From CBDAQA01 sp965247815 (GTDB lineage Bacteria > Planctomycetota > Phycisphaerae > Tepidisphaerales > Tepidisphaeraceae), in contig CBDFHW010000009.1 in NCBI GenBank assembly GCA_965247815.1, positions 310,001-374,000 of the forward strand: a stretch of DNA of 64,000 bases, in the 5' to 3' direction. Each line of letters opens with the position of its first letter. Position 1 is the stretch's first letter. Below, piece by piece: positions 37,790 through 45,929 of this stretch. Position numbers and translations under genes: made by a program. Under the pieces are notes generated by a model. The model made no database searches. It was not told the origin of the DNA and worked only from the letters and a program-made list of their open reading frames with translations.

Positions 37790-38475
37790 GAAGGTCTCCT
37801 TCCCAAACGAACTTCGAACACGGACCATCCTCACCGGCCAGATCCCAACCTCCCGAGCCGATTAACGGTTGTCGGGGTCGCGAGATCTGACCGGCCACGT
37901 GACCGCCTGATATCCTGCATCGGTTACCCAAGTTCACAAACACCGCCCGATAAAGGCGCGTCGAGAACCCGAGCCGACAACGAGGAAATCCTCGGCGGTC
38001 CTATTGAGCATCCTGCCCGTTAACTAAGTTCTTCCTTGAAGTCGCATCCTGCGGCGTGCACTGCACGAGCTCGAATCTGGCGGCCCCCCGAACGACCGCT
38101 TATCCGAACTCTCATCATCCCTGAATCGAATCTGAACCTGATGGCGTGAATTTAGTTCCCATCAGCAATGCTAGCAAGGCCGAAGTTATCAGTATTTCAT
38201 TCACACTCACACAACCATCGGCGGGGCAATCTAAAGCCGATCAAAAAAAGTTTTTACTCACATTTCGCCCACAGCCTTACCGGACTTTGTGGACAAATTG
38301 TGCAGAACTTTCGCGGTAATACTGGGACGTAACGGATTATCGGACGAAGCTAGTAACAAAACTGTACCGCAAAACAAGATTGAACGAATAAAGCAACCGC
38401 GTTCCTGCGCGTCGGCTTCGAGCGATACCGATTCAGGATTCCGCCGATGCGTGTTGCGGTGATAGATTATCGCGA
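37790..38475. other. 686-bp non-coding region upstream of dnaA, possible origin
   Basis: No convincing gene. It contains an A/T-rich stretch around 38225-38260 with seven A and five T in runs, and one near-consensus DnaA box (TGTGGACAA at 38288-38296, the complement of TTGTCCACA). The location next to dnaA fits an oriC, but the box count is too low to claim it. It also carries the dnaA promoter. Confidence 0.45.
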
Positions 38476-38925
38476 ATGTCGATCGTCACGTGCCCCAAAT
38501 GCGGCAGCAAAAACCGCGTCGATCCCTCCCGCGCGACTCACGGCGTCGCCAAGTGTGGAAAGTGCGGAACCCCTCTTCCCGCACCTGGCGGGCATTCTGA
38601 AGCCGGGCCGGTCACGATTACCGATGCCAACTTTTCCCGCGAGGTGCTTCAGGCCGGAGCGACGCCCGTGCTGTTGGATTGCTGGGCGGTCTGGTGTCCG
38701 CCGTGTCGCGCCATCGCGCCGATCATGGACGAACTGGCCAAGGAGTCTGCGGGCCGGTGGAAAATCGGCAAGCTGAACGTCGACGAGAACCGCAAGATCG
38801 CCACCGAGTTCCGCATCGAGAGCATCCCGACGCTGCTCATCTTTAAAAACGGTAAGAAAGTCGACGAGATTATCGGCCTGAATCCGAAACCGATGATCGC
38901 CGAGCGGCTGATGAAGTGGGCTTAG
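38476..38925 (+). CDS. trxC: Thioredoxin-2 type protein with zinc ribbon
   Basis: 149 aa. An N-terminal zinc ribbon (CPKCGSKN, then CGKCG) precedes a thioredoxin fold with the active site WAVWCPPCR near 76-84. The rest follows the fold with the cis-Pro loop (ESIPTLLIF). Reduces protein disulphides; the ribbon makes it a TrxC-type. It diverges from dnaA across the possible origin region. Active site WCPPC has Pro in place of the usual Gly, which is common in planctomycetes and others. Confidence 0.92.
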   Translation: MSIVTCPKCGSKNRVDPSRATHGVAKCGKCGTPLPAPGGHSEAGPVTITDANFSREVLQAGATPVLLDCWAVWCPPCRAIAPIMDELAKESAGRWKIGKLNVDENRKIATEFRIESIPTLLIFKNGKKVDEIIGLNPKPMIAERLMKWA

Positions 38926-39036
38926 CATTTATAGAGGAACACTGCCCCCGCGGTAACGCATTTGGGTAGACGAAAAGCCCCGCGATACCGATTCTGAAAG
39001 TAACTGTTTACCATCCCATCTTTGTCCAATTGCTGA

Positions 39037-39253
39037 AAAGGGGTCATTCCGGCTCTGTAGAAGACCCCAGTTCTCGAGCCGGTAAATTGCCGAGTCTGCT
39101 CGAAAAACCCTCGGAAGAATCGAGCAAGTGAGCACCGAGCTCAACCGACACTTCTTAGGTTTTCTACAGAGCCGGTCATTCCGAATTATCGGACTTTGGT
39201 ATCATCATTACGAATGAGACCGGAAAGATTGCTCGATTAGGAATGACCCCTTT
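39037..39253. repeat. Outer inverted repeat split by the MITE insertion
   Basis: AAAGGGGTCATTCC at 39037-39050 is complementary to 39240-39253. Removing the MITE with one target copy leaves an 85-bp palindromic element, and the arms then extend by a few further bases. It may be an earlier MITE or an IS end. Confidence 0.75.
39042..39182. mobile_element. 123-bp MITE with 16-bp terminal repeats and 9-bp target duplication
   Basis: Ends GGCTCTGTAGAAGACC (39051-39066) and GGTTTTCTACAGAGCC (39158-39173) are inverted repeats with one mismatch. They are flanked by direct copies of GGTCATTCC at 39042-39050 and 39174-39182. Nothing inside encodes a transposase, so it would be moved by an element elsewhere. 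The IS family is not identified. Confidence 0.9.
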
Positions 39254-39276
39254 CCTTATTCTCAAGAGCATCGACC

Positions 39277-39369
39277 TTTGAATACATCGAGGTGTTTCAC
39301 AATCGCAAACGTCTGCACAGTTCGTTAGGCTACGCAAGCCCCAAAGCGTTCGAGGCGAGCCTGAACTAG
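39277..39369 (+). pseudogene. 3' fragment of an IS3-family transposase gene (OrfB integrase core)
   Basis: Reads FEYIEVFHNRKRLHSSLGY, then ASPKAFEASLN and a stop at 39367-39369. This is the very C-terminal end of IS3-type transposases. Upstream of it no further coding is seen, so only about 30 codons survive. Confidence 0.87.
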
Positions 39370-39432
39370 TCATCCCGCAGCGCCTACCATTCGTGGGGAA
39401 GTCCAGACCTTTATCCTAAAGGAGTTTTTGTC

Positions 39433-40482
39433 ATGAATTATCGACTTCTGGGCAACAGCGGCCTGCGTGTTTCAGACGTCTCGCTTGGCACGATGACCTT
39501 CGGTGAGGACTGGGGTTGGGGCGCGTCGGCCGACGAGGCCCGGCGCATCTACGAAGCCTACCGCGACAGCGGCGGTAACTTCGTCGACACTGCTAACGTT
39601 TACACGAACGGCACCAGCGAATCGCTACTGGGCACGTTCATGGATGGCCACCGCGACTCGATCGTCCTTGCCACAAAGTATACCAACGACGCGGCCTTCC
39701 TAGGCGGCGGCGGCCTCAAGCACGTCAACGCCGGCGGCAACCAACGCAAGAGCATGATGACCGCCGTCGAGGGAAGTTTGCGTCGCCTGAAGACCGACTA
39801 CATCGACCTTTACTACTTGCACATCTGGGACCAGCTTACGCCCGTCGAAGAAGTCGTCCGCGGCTTTGACGACTTAGTTCGGCAGGGCAAGGTGCTCCAT
39901 CCAGGCATTAGCGACGCACCCGCGTGGTGGGTCAGCCGGGCGGTAACGCTCCAGCAGCAGACGAACGCCGCGCCGTTCGTCGCGCTGCAGATCGAGTACA
40001 GCTTGCTCGAGCGCACCGTCGAGCGCGAATTGATTCCGATGGCGAAGGCGCTTGGCCTGACCGTTGTCGCATGGAGCCCGCTGGCCGGCGGGATGCTTAG
40101 CGGCAAGTATCGCGGCGGCAAGCAAGGCGGCCGGCTCGACGACGCCGCCATGCGGGAATTCACCGCCGGCCACCCCGAACGAATCGACCGCGCCATCGAC
40201 GCCTTAACGGCAATCGCCGGCGATCTGGACATCAGCCCCGCCCGCGTCGCGCTGGCGTGGCTGCGTCATCGGCCGGTGCCGGTCGTCCCGATCGTCGGCG
40301 CGCGTAAGCTCGACCAGCTTGCCGACAACCTCGCCGCCGCCGACGTGACGCTGTCGGCCGATCAGGTGACAACCCTCGACGCCGCGACCCGCATCGAACT
40401 CGGCTTCCCACACGATTTCTATGCCCGGGCGATGATTCGCGGCTTGGTTTACGCGGGCTTCGCCGACCGGATCGCGCGATGA
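39433..40482 (+). CDS. Aldo/keto reductase
   Basis: 349 aa with ribosome site AAAGGAG. Catalytic tetrad is FVDTANVY (Asp and Tyr near 51-56), ATKY (Lys near 81), and YYLHIWD (His near 121). The cofactor site is VPIVGARKLDQL. It belongs to the group of larger aldo/keto reductases related to YghZ/Gcy-type enzymes. The gene sits directly after a mobile-element scar and could be a recent arrival, but that is inference. Not closely similar to the aldo/keto reductase near 10 kb. Confidence 0.9.
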   Translation: MNYRLLGNSGLRVSDVSLGTMTFGEDWGWGASADEARRIYEAYRDSGGNFVDTANVYTNGTSESLLGTFMDGHRDSIVLATKYTNDAAFLGGGGLKHVNAGGNQRKSMMTAVEGSLRRLKTDYIDLYYLHIWDQLTPVEEVVRGFDDLVRQGKVLHPGISDAPAWWVSRAVTLQQQTNAAPFVALQIEYSLLERTVERELIPMAKALGLTVVAWSPLAGGMLSGKYRGGKQGGRLDDAAMREFTAGHPERIDRAIDALTAIAGDLDISPARVALAWLRHRPVPVVPIVGARKLDQLADNLAAADVTLSADQVTTLDAATRIELGFPHDFYARAMIRGLVYAGFADRIAR

Positions 40483-40578
40483 GGGCAGGTGTCGACCGAC
40501 CCATCGGCGCGGCGCTCGCGCACCCGAGCCTTTTCTTTCTCTGCAGAGAAAAACCGCCCTACGCGCGGGTTAAATCAA

Positions 40579-40619
40579 ACGCCCCACGGGATCGAGCAGA
40601 CTCGATTCCGCGGGGCGCT
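40579..40619 (-). terminator. Hairpin downstream of the HtrA gene
   Basis: Arms at 40579-40596 and 40601-40619 are complementary with a few mismatches around a 4-nt loop. In the minus direction it is followed by TTTGATTT. It lies 28 bp after the htrA stop and is probably shared with the convergent aldo/keto reductase. Confidence 0.75.
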
Positions 40620-40647
40620 TAGACAAGAGGGATAAGCAGACGGCGGA

Positions 40648-42210
40648 TCACTGTTCCTGCACGAACACGAACCGCGACCCGTCTGCGTTAGTGATGTAAA
40701 GCCGGACGCCTTTCCTGATGTCCTGCTTCTGCAATTCGGTGATCGCCTCTGCGGCGGTGGTGACCGATTTCCCGCCGACGCTGGTGATCAATTCACCCGT
40801 GTGCAGGCCTGCCTTCAATGCGGTCGACCGCGGTTCGACCGACGTGATAAGAGCGCCTTTGGACGCATCCCCTAGATTGAATTTCGCCGCCAACTCGTCG
40901 TTCACATCGGAGAGGTGAATGCCGAGCGACGATGCGGCGGTCGCAGAGTTCGGGGCAGTGGGAGCGATCCCGCTGCCGGACGCCATCGCCATCACGTTCT
41001 CCGGCTGCTCGCCCATCGTCAGGTCGACTTCCGCTTCCTTATTGTCGCGGAAGACGTTGATCTTCGTGTCAGACCCCGGCGCGATGAACGCGACCTGGTT
41101 ACGAAGCTCTTGAACGTTCTCGACCTTCTTACCGTTAATGCTGGTGATAATGTCACCCTTGAGCAGCTTGCCTGCCGACGGGGTTCCCGCGATCACCTGC
41201 TGCACCAGCACGCCGGCATCGCCGGTATATCCGAAGCTCTTGGCCAGTGCCGGGTCGCGTTGAACGTCCTGAATGCTCACACCGAGCCAGCCACGAGTCA
41301 CGTGACCCTTGGTTTTAAGCATCGTGTAAATCGGTTTGGCTTCGGTCGCCGGGATGGCAAACCCGATGCCGGAAAAAGCCCCGCTGCGGCTCGCGATGGC
41401 GGTGTTGATTCCGACCACCTCGCCGTGAATATTCGTCAACGGCCCCCCGCTGTTACCCGGGTTAATCGGCGCGTCTACTTGGATGAAGTTTTCATACCCT
41501 TGATTACCAAGGATGCCGGCCTGACGGTTCAGCGCGCTGACGATGCCGTGCGTCATCGAACCGACGTATCCGAACGGGCTGCCGAAGGCGAGAACCCAGT
41601 CGCCGCGATCGAGTTGATCGCTGTCGCCCCACTTGGCCGGGATCAAGTGGTCGGCGGTAATTTTTACGACCGCCAGGTCTGCCTTGGGATCCGCGCCCAC
41701 GGTTTTGCCGCCCTTGATGATCCGCCCGTCGGCGAGCGTCACGATCATGTCGGTTGCCCCGCCGGCGACGTGATTATTGGTCAGGATGTACGCCGTGCTT
41801 CCGTCAGTCTCCATGATGACACCACTGCCGGTGCCGACTTCTTCGAGCCCGCCGTCGTCGGGTGCCGCAGGGGCGGGTGTATCGCCGTTGTCGTCCCCTT
41901 CCGGCGCGTCGAGGCCGTGGTCCTTAAAGAATTTGCGGAGCATGCCGTTGTCCGGTGCGACGCCGCCGGTCATGCCCTTGGCGACCTTGCGGACCTGGAT
42001 CTGCACGACAGATGGCTCGACCACTTTGCCGACATTTCGGAAGACGGTCGACAGATCTTGCACGCTCTGCAGTTCCTGCCGGGTCGACTCGACGGCCCCC
42101 GCCGCCCGGGCGAACTGCACGTCCTTTACCAGCATGCTGCCACCCATCCAGGCGACGGCAGAGGCGGCAGTCAAAGTAATCAACGCGGCTGACTTTTTGA
42201 TCTTGTTCAT
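40648..42210 (-). CDS. degP: Periplasmic serine protease DegP/HtrA
   Basis: 520 aa. An N-terminal hydrophobic segment (ALITLTAASAVAWMGG) exports it or anchors it. Catalytic triad is in NNHVAG (His near 146), KADLAVV (Asp near 177) and GNSGGP (Ser near 253). Two PDZ domains follow (GWLGVSIQDV near 305 and the terminal one with GALITSVEPRS near 445). An insert rich in Asp and Pro (about 105-120, GDDNGDTPAPAAPDDGG) precedes the protease domain. Degrades or refolds misfolded envelope proteins. Likely in the same transcript as panB, 26 bp upstream. Confidence 0.95.
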   Translation of the reverse strand: MNKIKKSAALITLTAASAVAWMGGSMLVKDVQFARAAGAVESTRQELQSVQDLSTVFRNVGKVVEPSVVQIQVRKVAKGMTGGVAPDNGMLRKFFKDHGLDAPEGDDNGDTPAPAAPDDGGLEEVGTGSGVIMETDGSTAYILTNNHVAGGATDMIVTLADGRIIKGGKTVGADPKADLAVVKITADHLIPAKWGDSDQLDRGDWVLAFGSPFGYVGSMTHGIVSALNRQAGILGNQGYENFIQVDAPINPGNSGGPLTNIHGEVVGINTAIASRSGAFSGIGFAIPATEAKPIYTMLKTKGHVTRGWLGVSIQDVQRDPALAKSFGYTGDAGVLVQQVIAGTPSAGKLLKGDIITSINGKKVENVQELRNQVAFIAPGSDTKINVFRDNKEAEVDLTMGEQPENVMAMASGSGIAPTAPNSATAASSLGIHLSDVNDELAAKFNLGDASKGALITSVEPRSTALKAGLHTGELITSVGGKSVTTAAEAITELQKQDIRKGVRLYITNADGSRFVFVQEQ

Positions 42211-42236
42211 AACGATTGTTCTCCTGCAATCCTGTT

Positions 42237-43097
42237 CTAGTTCATTTTCATCGCGGCGAGGAACTTCGATTTTTCCTCGGCCGGCATTTCGTACGCATGC
42301 GCGGGGGTCGGGTACTGGCCGTTCCCGAGTTGACCGACATAGCCCGCGTAAGCTGACCTGAGTGTTTCACTGACATCGGAGACCAGCGGCGCGAACCGCG
42401 GACGAGGCGACGACAACCCTAAAATGTCAGCCACCACCACAACACTGCCATGACAAGCCGGGCCGGCCCCGCAGCCGATCACCGGGATCGAGGTCTTGCG
42501 AACCACCGCCTCGGCGACGGCCGGCGGTACTGCCTCGAGCAACAACACAGCCGCGCCGGCGTCCTGCATTTTCACCGCTTCTTCGACGATCACCTCGGCC
42601 TGCTCGGCGGTCCGGCCTTGGAAACGGTAACCGCCCATAAGGCCCACCGTCTGCGGCCGCAACCCTAAATGGGCCATCACCGCCACGCCGGCATCCGCCA
42701 GTCGACTGACGAGCTTCGCATGGCTCGCGGCCACCTCAAGTTTAATGCAATCGCACCCGCTAAGTTTCACCATCCGCACAACATTTCGAACCCCCTGGGC
42801 GACTGATTCCTGGTACGACCCGAACGGCATATCCCCCACCACCCAAGCCAGCGGCGCCCCCCGCCGCACTGCCGTTGTGATCTCGATCATGAAGTCCAGC
42901 GAAACCGGAACCGTCGACGGATGACCCAGAACAACACTGCCGGCCGAGTCGCCGACCAGTAGCATCGGTACACCCGCCTCTTGCATCAGGCGCGCGTTTA
43001 AAAAATCGTAGCAGGTCAGCATCGCGACCTTCCGGCCACTGGTTCGGGCAGCGCGTAGGTCGTTTAGTGTAAATTTATCCGAGAGCGAGGTAGACAT
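42237..43097 (-). CDS. panB: 3-methyl-2-oxobutanoate hydroxymethyltransferase
   Basis: 286-aa enzyme that makes ketopantoate from ketoisovalerate and methylene-tetrahydrofolate, the first committed step of pantothenate synthesis. Metal-site motifs are VGDSAGSVVLG near 43-53, DMPFGSYQ near 83 and IKLE near 113, and the active-site Glu region is HLGLRPQTVGLMGGYR. The ATG at 43097 (MSTSLSD) is preferred; a TATAAT hexamer lies 10-15 bp upstream of it. panB is placed before degP and after the PAC2 gene. Confidence 0.95.
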   Translation of the reverse strand: MSTSLSDKFTLNDLRAARTSGRKVAMLTCYDFLNARLMQEAGVPMLLVGDSAGSVVLGHPSTVPVSLDFMIEITTAVRRGAPLAWVVGDMPFGSYQESVAQGVRNVVRMVKLSGCDCIKLEVAASHAKLVSRLADAGVAVMAHLGLRPQTVGLMGGYRFQGRTAEQAEVIVEEAVKMQDAGAAVLLLEAVPPAVAEAVVRKTSIPVIGCGAGPACHGSVVVVADILGLSSPRPRFAPLVSDVSETLRSAYAGYVGQLGNGQYPTPAHAYEMPAEEKSKFLAAMKMN

Positions 43098-43106
43098 AGG
43101 AAGTGG

Positions 43107-43112
43107 ATTATA
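43107..43112 (-). promoter_or_regulatory. Possible -10 hexamer for panB
   Basis: TATAAT on the minus strand (plus ATTATA) lies 10-15 bp upstream of the panB ATG. No good -35 sequence is seen, and transcription from it would give a very short leader. Confidence 0.35.
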
Positions 43113-43188
43113 GACCACGCGAACCACGCCGCCTATGCGGATGAAGGTGTACCCAACCTGGCAGACGCCTGTCGGGCCGAGCGAAACT

Positions 43189-44046
43189 TTAATCTTCTTC
43201 GGCCTCTTCGGTTTCCTCTCCGAAAGAAACGGGCACGCCGATCAACTCGTTGTCGTATTGTTCTTCGAGCTTGCGCACTGTCTTGGCCAGTTCTTCGTCT
43301 TTCTCGACGGCTTCGCTGACGTGCAACTCCCACGCAGTGCTCGCTTCGCGGAGTTTTCCCAGATCGACCGGCAGCCCCACGATCCGGCCTAGTCTTCGGG
43401 TCACCGCTTCGATGCTCAGTGGGTTGGTTCCCTGCAAGTACCCGGGGATTTCCGCCGCGATACTGATCATCTCCAGATTCTGTTTCGGGGACCGGTAGAT
43501 CAGGTAGCTCGCAAAGCTGGCCGGTCCTTCGTAATCGCTCGGCCGCAGCGCGTGTTTGTCGAGCAGCGGAAGCATGGACCGCTGCGAAACGCTGGCATAA
43601 AGCCTTGGCTCGCGACTATGCGGCACCGTCCCGCCGAAACTGCCAATGAAAATGATTCGGGTAACGTTTAACCGCTCGCACATCTCGAATATACAATCGG
43701 CAAACGCGTTCCAGTTGAGATTCGGTTCTTTGCCTAGAAAAAAGACCAGATTGGATTTCGGGTCGGCGGTGAACTCGTTGGTCCCCTGGTCGAAGTGCGT
43801 GACGAGCCCACCTTCGTGTTTGACCTCTGGCCTGAACAACGCCGACGTCTGCATGTCACCCGGGAAGTTGTCGATGTAAAATCCGCCGGGTTCGATCCGT
43901 GCCACGGCCGTCAGGTCGCGGCCCTGCATCAGGTGGCGGACGGTGCCGGTCGAGACGTGCCCCCCGTCCATCCAACCGGTGAGCGCCAACAGCATCGTCG
44001 AATGAACAAGCGTGGGACTATTAAGCAACTTAAGCGAATCGTGCAT
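43189..44046 (-). CDS. PAC2 family protein
   Basis: 285 aa. Matches the PAC2 fold of proteasome assembly chaperone relatives: MLLALTGWMDGG at the N-terminus, FFLGKEPNLNW, and IFIGSFGGTVPHSREP near 130-150. The C-terminus is Glu-rich (EETEEAEED). Bacterial PAC2 proteins are often associated with the proteasome-like or ubiquitin-like systems; no such gene is visible here, so a function is not assigned. It is 30 bp downstream of the beta-propeller gene and may share its transcript. Confidence 0.82.
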   Translation of the reverse strand: MHDSLKLLNSPTLVHSTMLLALTGWMDGGHVSTGTVRHLMQGRDLTAVARIEPGGFYIDNFPGDMQTSALFRPEVKHEGGLVTHFDQGTNEFTADPKSNLVFFLGKEPNLNWNAFADCIFEMCERLNVTRIIFIGSFGGTVPHSREPRLYASVSQRSMLPLLDKHALRPSDYEGPASFASYLIYRSPKQNLEMISIAAEIPGYLQGTNPLSIEAVTRRLGRIVGLPVDLGKLREASTAWELHVSEAVEKDEELAKTVRKLEEQYDNELIGVPVSFGEETEEAEED

Positions 44047-44076
44047 GCTGGATTGTAGTGCCGACTTGCACGAATC

Positions 44077-45129
44077 TCAGCTACCCCTGGGGAAACCAAA
44101 TCTCGCAGAGAACACCTGCATCGAAGCGTCCGCCGCCCGCTTGCTGGTCCAGAGAAGGTATTTTCCGTCCGGTGAGAATGACGGGAACAAATCCGACCCT
44201 TCGAAGAATGTGACCTGCGTCTTTCGCTTTCCGGTCCGGTCCATCACGAACAACTCGTAGTTGGTCTTCCCGAATTTGCTGGTCGAGTAAATGATGTGAT
44301 TGCCGTCGGGGTGCCACCGCGGGCCGTAATTGACGAAGTCGTCGTGCGTCAGAGACCTTTCGGTCGAACCACCGGTGATCTCACCCGCGGCATCGAACGT
44401 CAGATCTTTCAAATAAACCTGCGGCAAATTCCGGCCGTCACGGTCCCCCCGAAATACAATGCTGTGTCCGTCGGGCGAGAAAAAAGGACCGCCATCATTT
44501 CCGACTGCCGCGGTGATCCGAACGACGTGCGTGCCGTCGGCGTGCATGGCGAAGATGCTGTTGTTACTGCCGTCCCGGGAACTGAAGCAGATGTGTTTCC
44601 CGTCGGGTGAAAACGAACAGTCTGTCCCGGTGCGTTCCATTGGTAAGGCGTGTTGCGCGAGGTCAATTCCGGAAGCCGCGCTGGCCATCGAGACGGCGTC
44701 TTCCCAGCCGTCGACGCGGAAGATTCGCTTCGGTGCCGAACTGCTCGTGTCGCGTGTGCCCGCGGTCGAGGAAAAAATCAGCGACAATCCGTCGGGCGAA
44801 ATCGAAGGGCTGGTGTTTCGAGACCCCGCGGGGGTCACACGGACCGGCCGTTCGATGCCCGTGATTTCACCCTGATTAGACGTCACCTTCGCGAGATAAA
44901 TCTGGTAATCTCCGCCCCCGACCGGAATCGCCTGAAACGCGACCCAGCGTTGATCTTTTGACAACGAAGCCTGCCCGGCCCGCAGAAACCCGCGTGAAAT
45001 TTGGGTCACGTTCGAGAGCGAATCGTCTTCGGATCGAGTAAGATGCCGGTTGTAATCCGAACAACCGCCCGCGACGTTCGCTGTAACCACTAGCAAGAAC
45101 AGAAAAATCCTTCTATGAGTGTGGAACAT
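44077..45129 (-). CDS. PD40/TolB-like beta-propeller lipoprotein
   Basis: 350 aa with a lipoprotein signal: LVVTANVAGGC (lipobox VAGGC). At least five SPDGK-type repeats (SISPDGLSLIFSST, FSPDGKHICFSS, FSPDGHSIVFRG, FSPDGKYLLWTS) make a WD40/PD40-type propeller as in TolB. Likely in the periplasm attached to a membrane. No Tol-Pal genes are adjacent. It may bind glycans or proteins; substrate unknown. Confidence 0.87.
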   Translation of the reverse strand: MFHTHRRIFLFLLVVTANVAGGCSDYNRHLTRSEDDSLSNVTQISRGFLRAGQASLSKDQRWVAFQAIPVGGGDYQIYLAKVTSNQGEITGIERPVRVTPAGSRNTSPSISPDGLSLIFSSTAGTRDTSSSAPKRIFRVDGWEDAVSMASAASGIDLAQHALPMERTGTDCSFSPDGKHICFSSRDGSNNSIFAMHADGTHVVRITAAVGNDGGPFFSPDGHSIVFRGDRDGRNLPQVYLKDLTFDAAGEITGGSTERSLTHDDFVNYGPRWHPDGNHIIYSTSKFGKTNYELFVMDRTGKRKTQVTFFEGSDLFPSFSPDGKYLLWTSKRAADASMQVFSARFGFPRGS

Positions 45130-45203
45130 CTTGACGATAATAGCTGACCGCGCATTATCGCAAAGCCCGTGGGTTATTTGAATGAGATGGGGTTAGTCCG
45201 CTG

Positions 45204-45848
45204 ATGCCGTTGGATATGATGTTGACCAAGCGACTGGACCGCGCATTAAGCGCGTTGGACGACCGTGGGACCGTGGGTCCCCGGTTGGTCGATGACGCAC
45301 ATCGATTATGGCGGCGCGTCCAAAAGCTGCTCGCCATGAGCCTGGTTCCCGCCAGCGCCGACGTCTATTCGCTCGAGCTTGCCTGCTACGCGTTGCAATT
45401 GCCTTTCGCGTACGACAAAAGTTCCCGCGTCCGCGTGACCGGCCGAACGAATCTTCGCGACCGGGCCGCGATCGCCATCGAACGACTGCCCGGGTTTTTC
45501 GACGACAAGTCAGACCCGGCTATGCTCGACCGCACGCTCCGTCTGCTCGACGAGGTACCCGACCGCGCCCCCAAACTGGCTGACGCACGGCTTCTGGCGG
45601 ACGCCGTAAACCTGGAAGATTTTGGCGTCAGCGGGCTTATCGCGCAAACGATCCAACTGGTTCGACAAGGCGACGGACTCGTGCAATTGATCGAGGGCGC
45701 TGAGAAGCGCGAACTATACGGATATTGGGAAGCACGTTTGAAGGACGGGTTTCACTTCGAACCGGCTCGTCGCCTCGCGCACCACCGTCTTGAAAACGCC
45801 CGCGCCACCGCGAAGCTGTTGTCAGAGGAATGGCTTCAGGAAGCATAA
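45204..45848 (+). CDS. Hypothetical protein, possible HD-like hydrolase remnant
   Basis: 214 aa, soluble and mainly helical. The segment DARLLADAVNLEDFGVSGL resembles the C-terminal metal-binding Asp region of HD-domain phosphohydrolases (D-A-x-x-L-x-D-A-x-x-L). A matching His-Asp motif near the N-terminus is not evident. I do not assign a function. It diverges from the beta-propeller gene and lies 81 bp before an amidohydrolase on the same strand. Confidence 0.6.
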   Translation: MPLDMMLTKRLDRALSALDDRGTVGPRLVDDAHRLWRRVQKLLAMSLVPASADVYSLELACYALQLPFAYDKSSRVRVTGRTNLRDRAAIAIERLPGFFDDKSDPAMLDRTLRLLDEVPDRAPKLADARLLADAVNLEDFGVSGLIAQTIQLVRQGDGLVQLIEGAEKRELYGYWEARLKDGFHFEPARRLAHHRLENARATAKLLSEEWLQEA

Positions 45849-45929
45849 ACGTCTCGGCCGCATTCGGCGCCGTTGCGACATCGGACCTCGAATGCCGAAA
45901 AGGTCTCTAACACACTGGATTGCCTCGGA

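Larger units (their letters stand above)
38926..39432. other. Gap between trxC and an aldo/keto reductase, filled with mobile-element remnants
   Basis: Contains the MITE, an older inverted repeat and the 3' end of an IS3-type transposase gene listed separately. No complete gene is present. Confidence 0.8.

Noticed and set aside
40915..42192. A 425-codon plus-strand frame opposite degP
   Set aside because: Antisense to the HtrA triad gene; no motifs.
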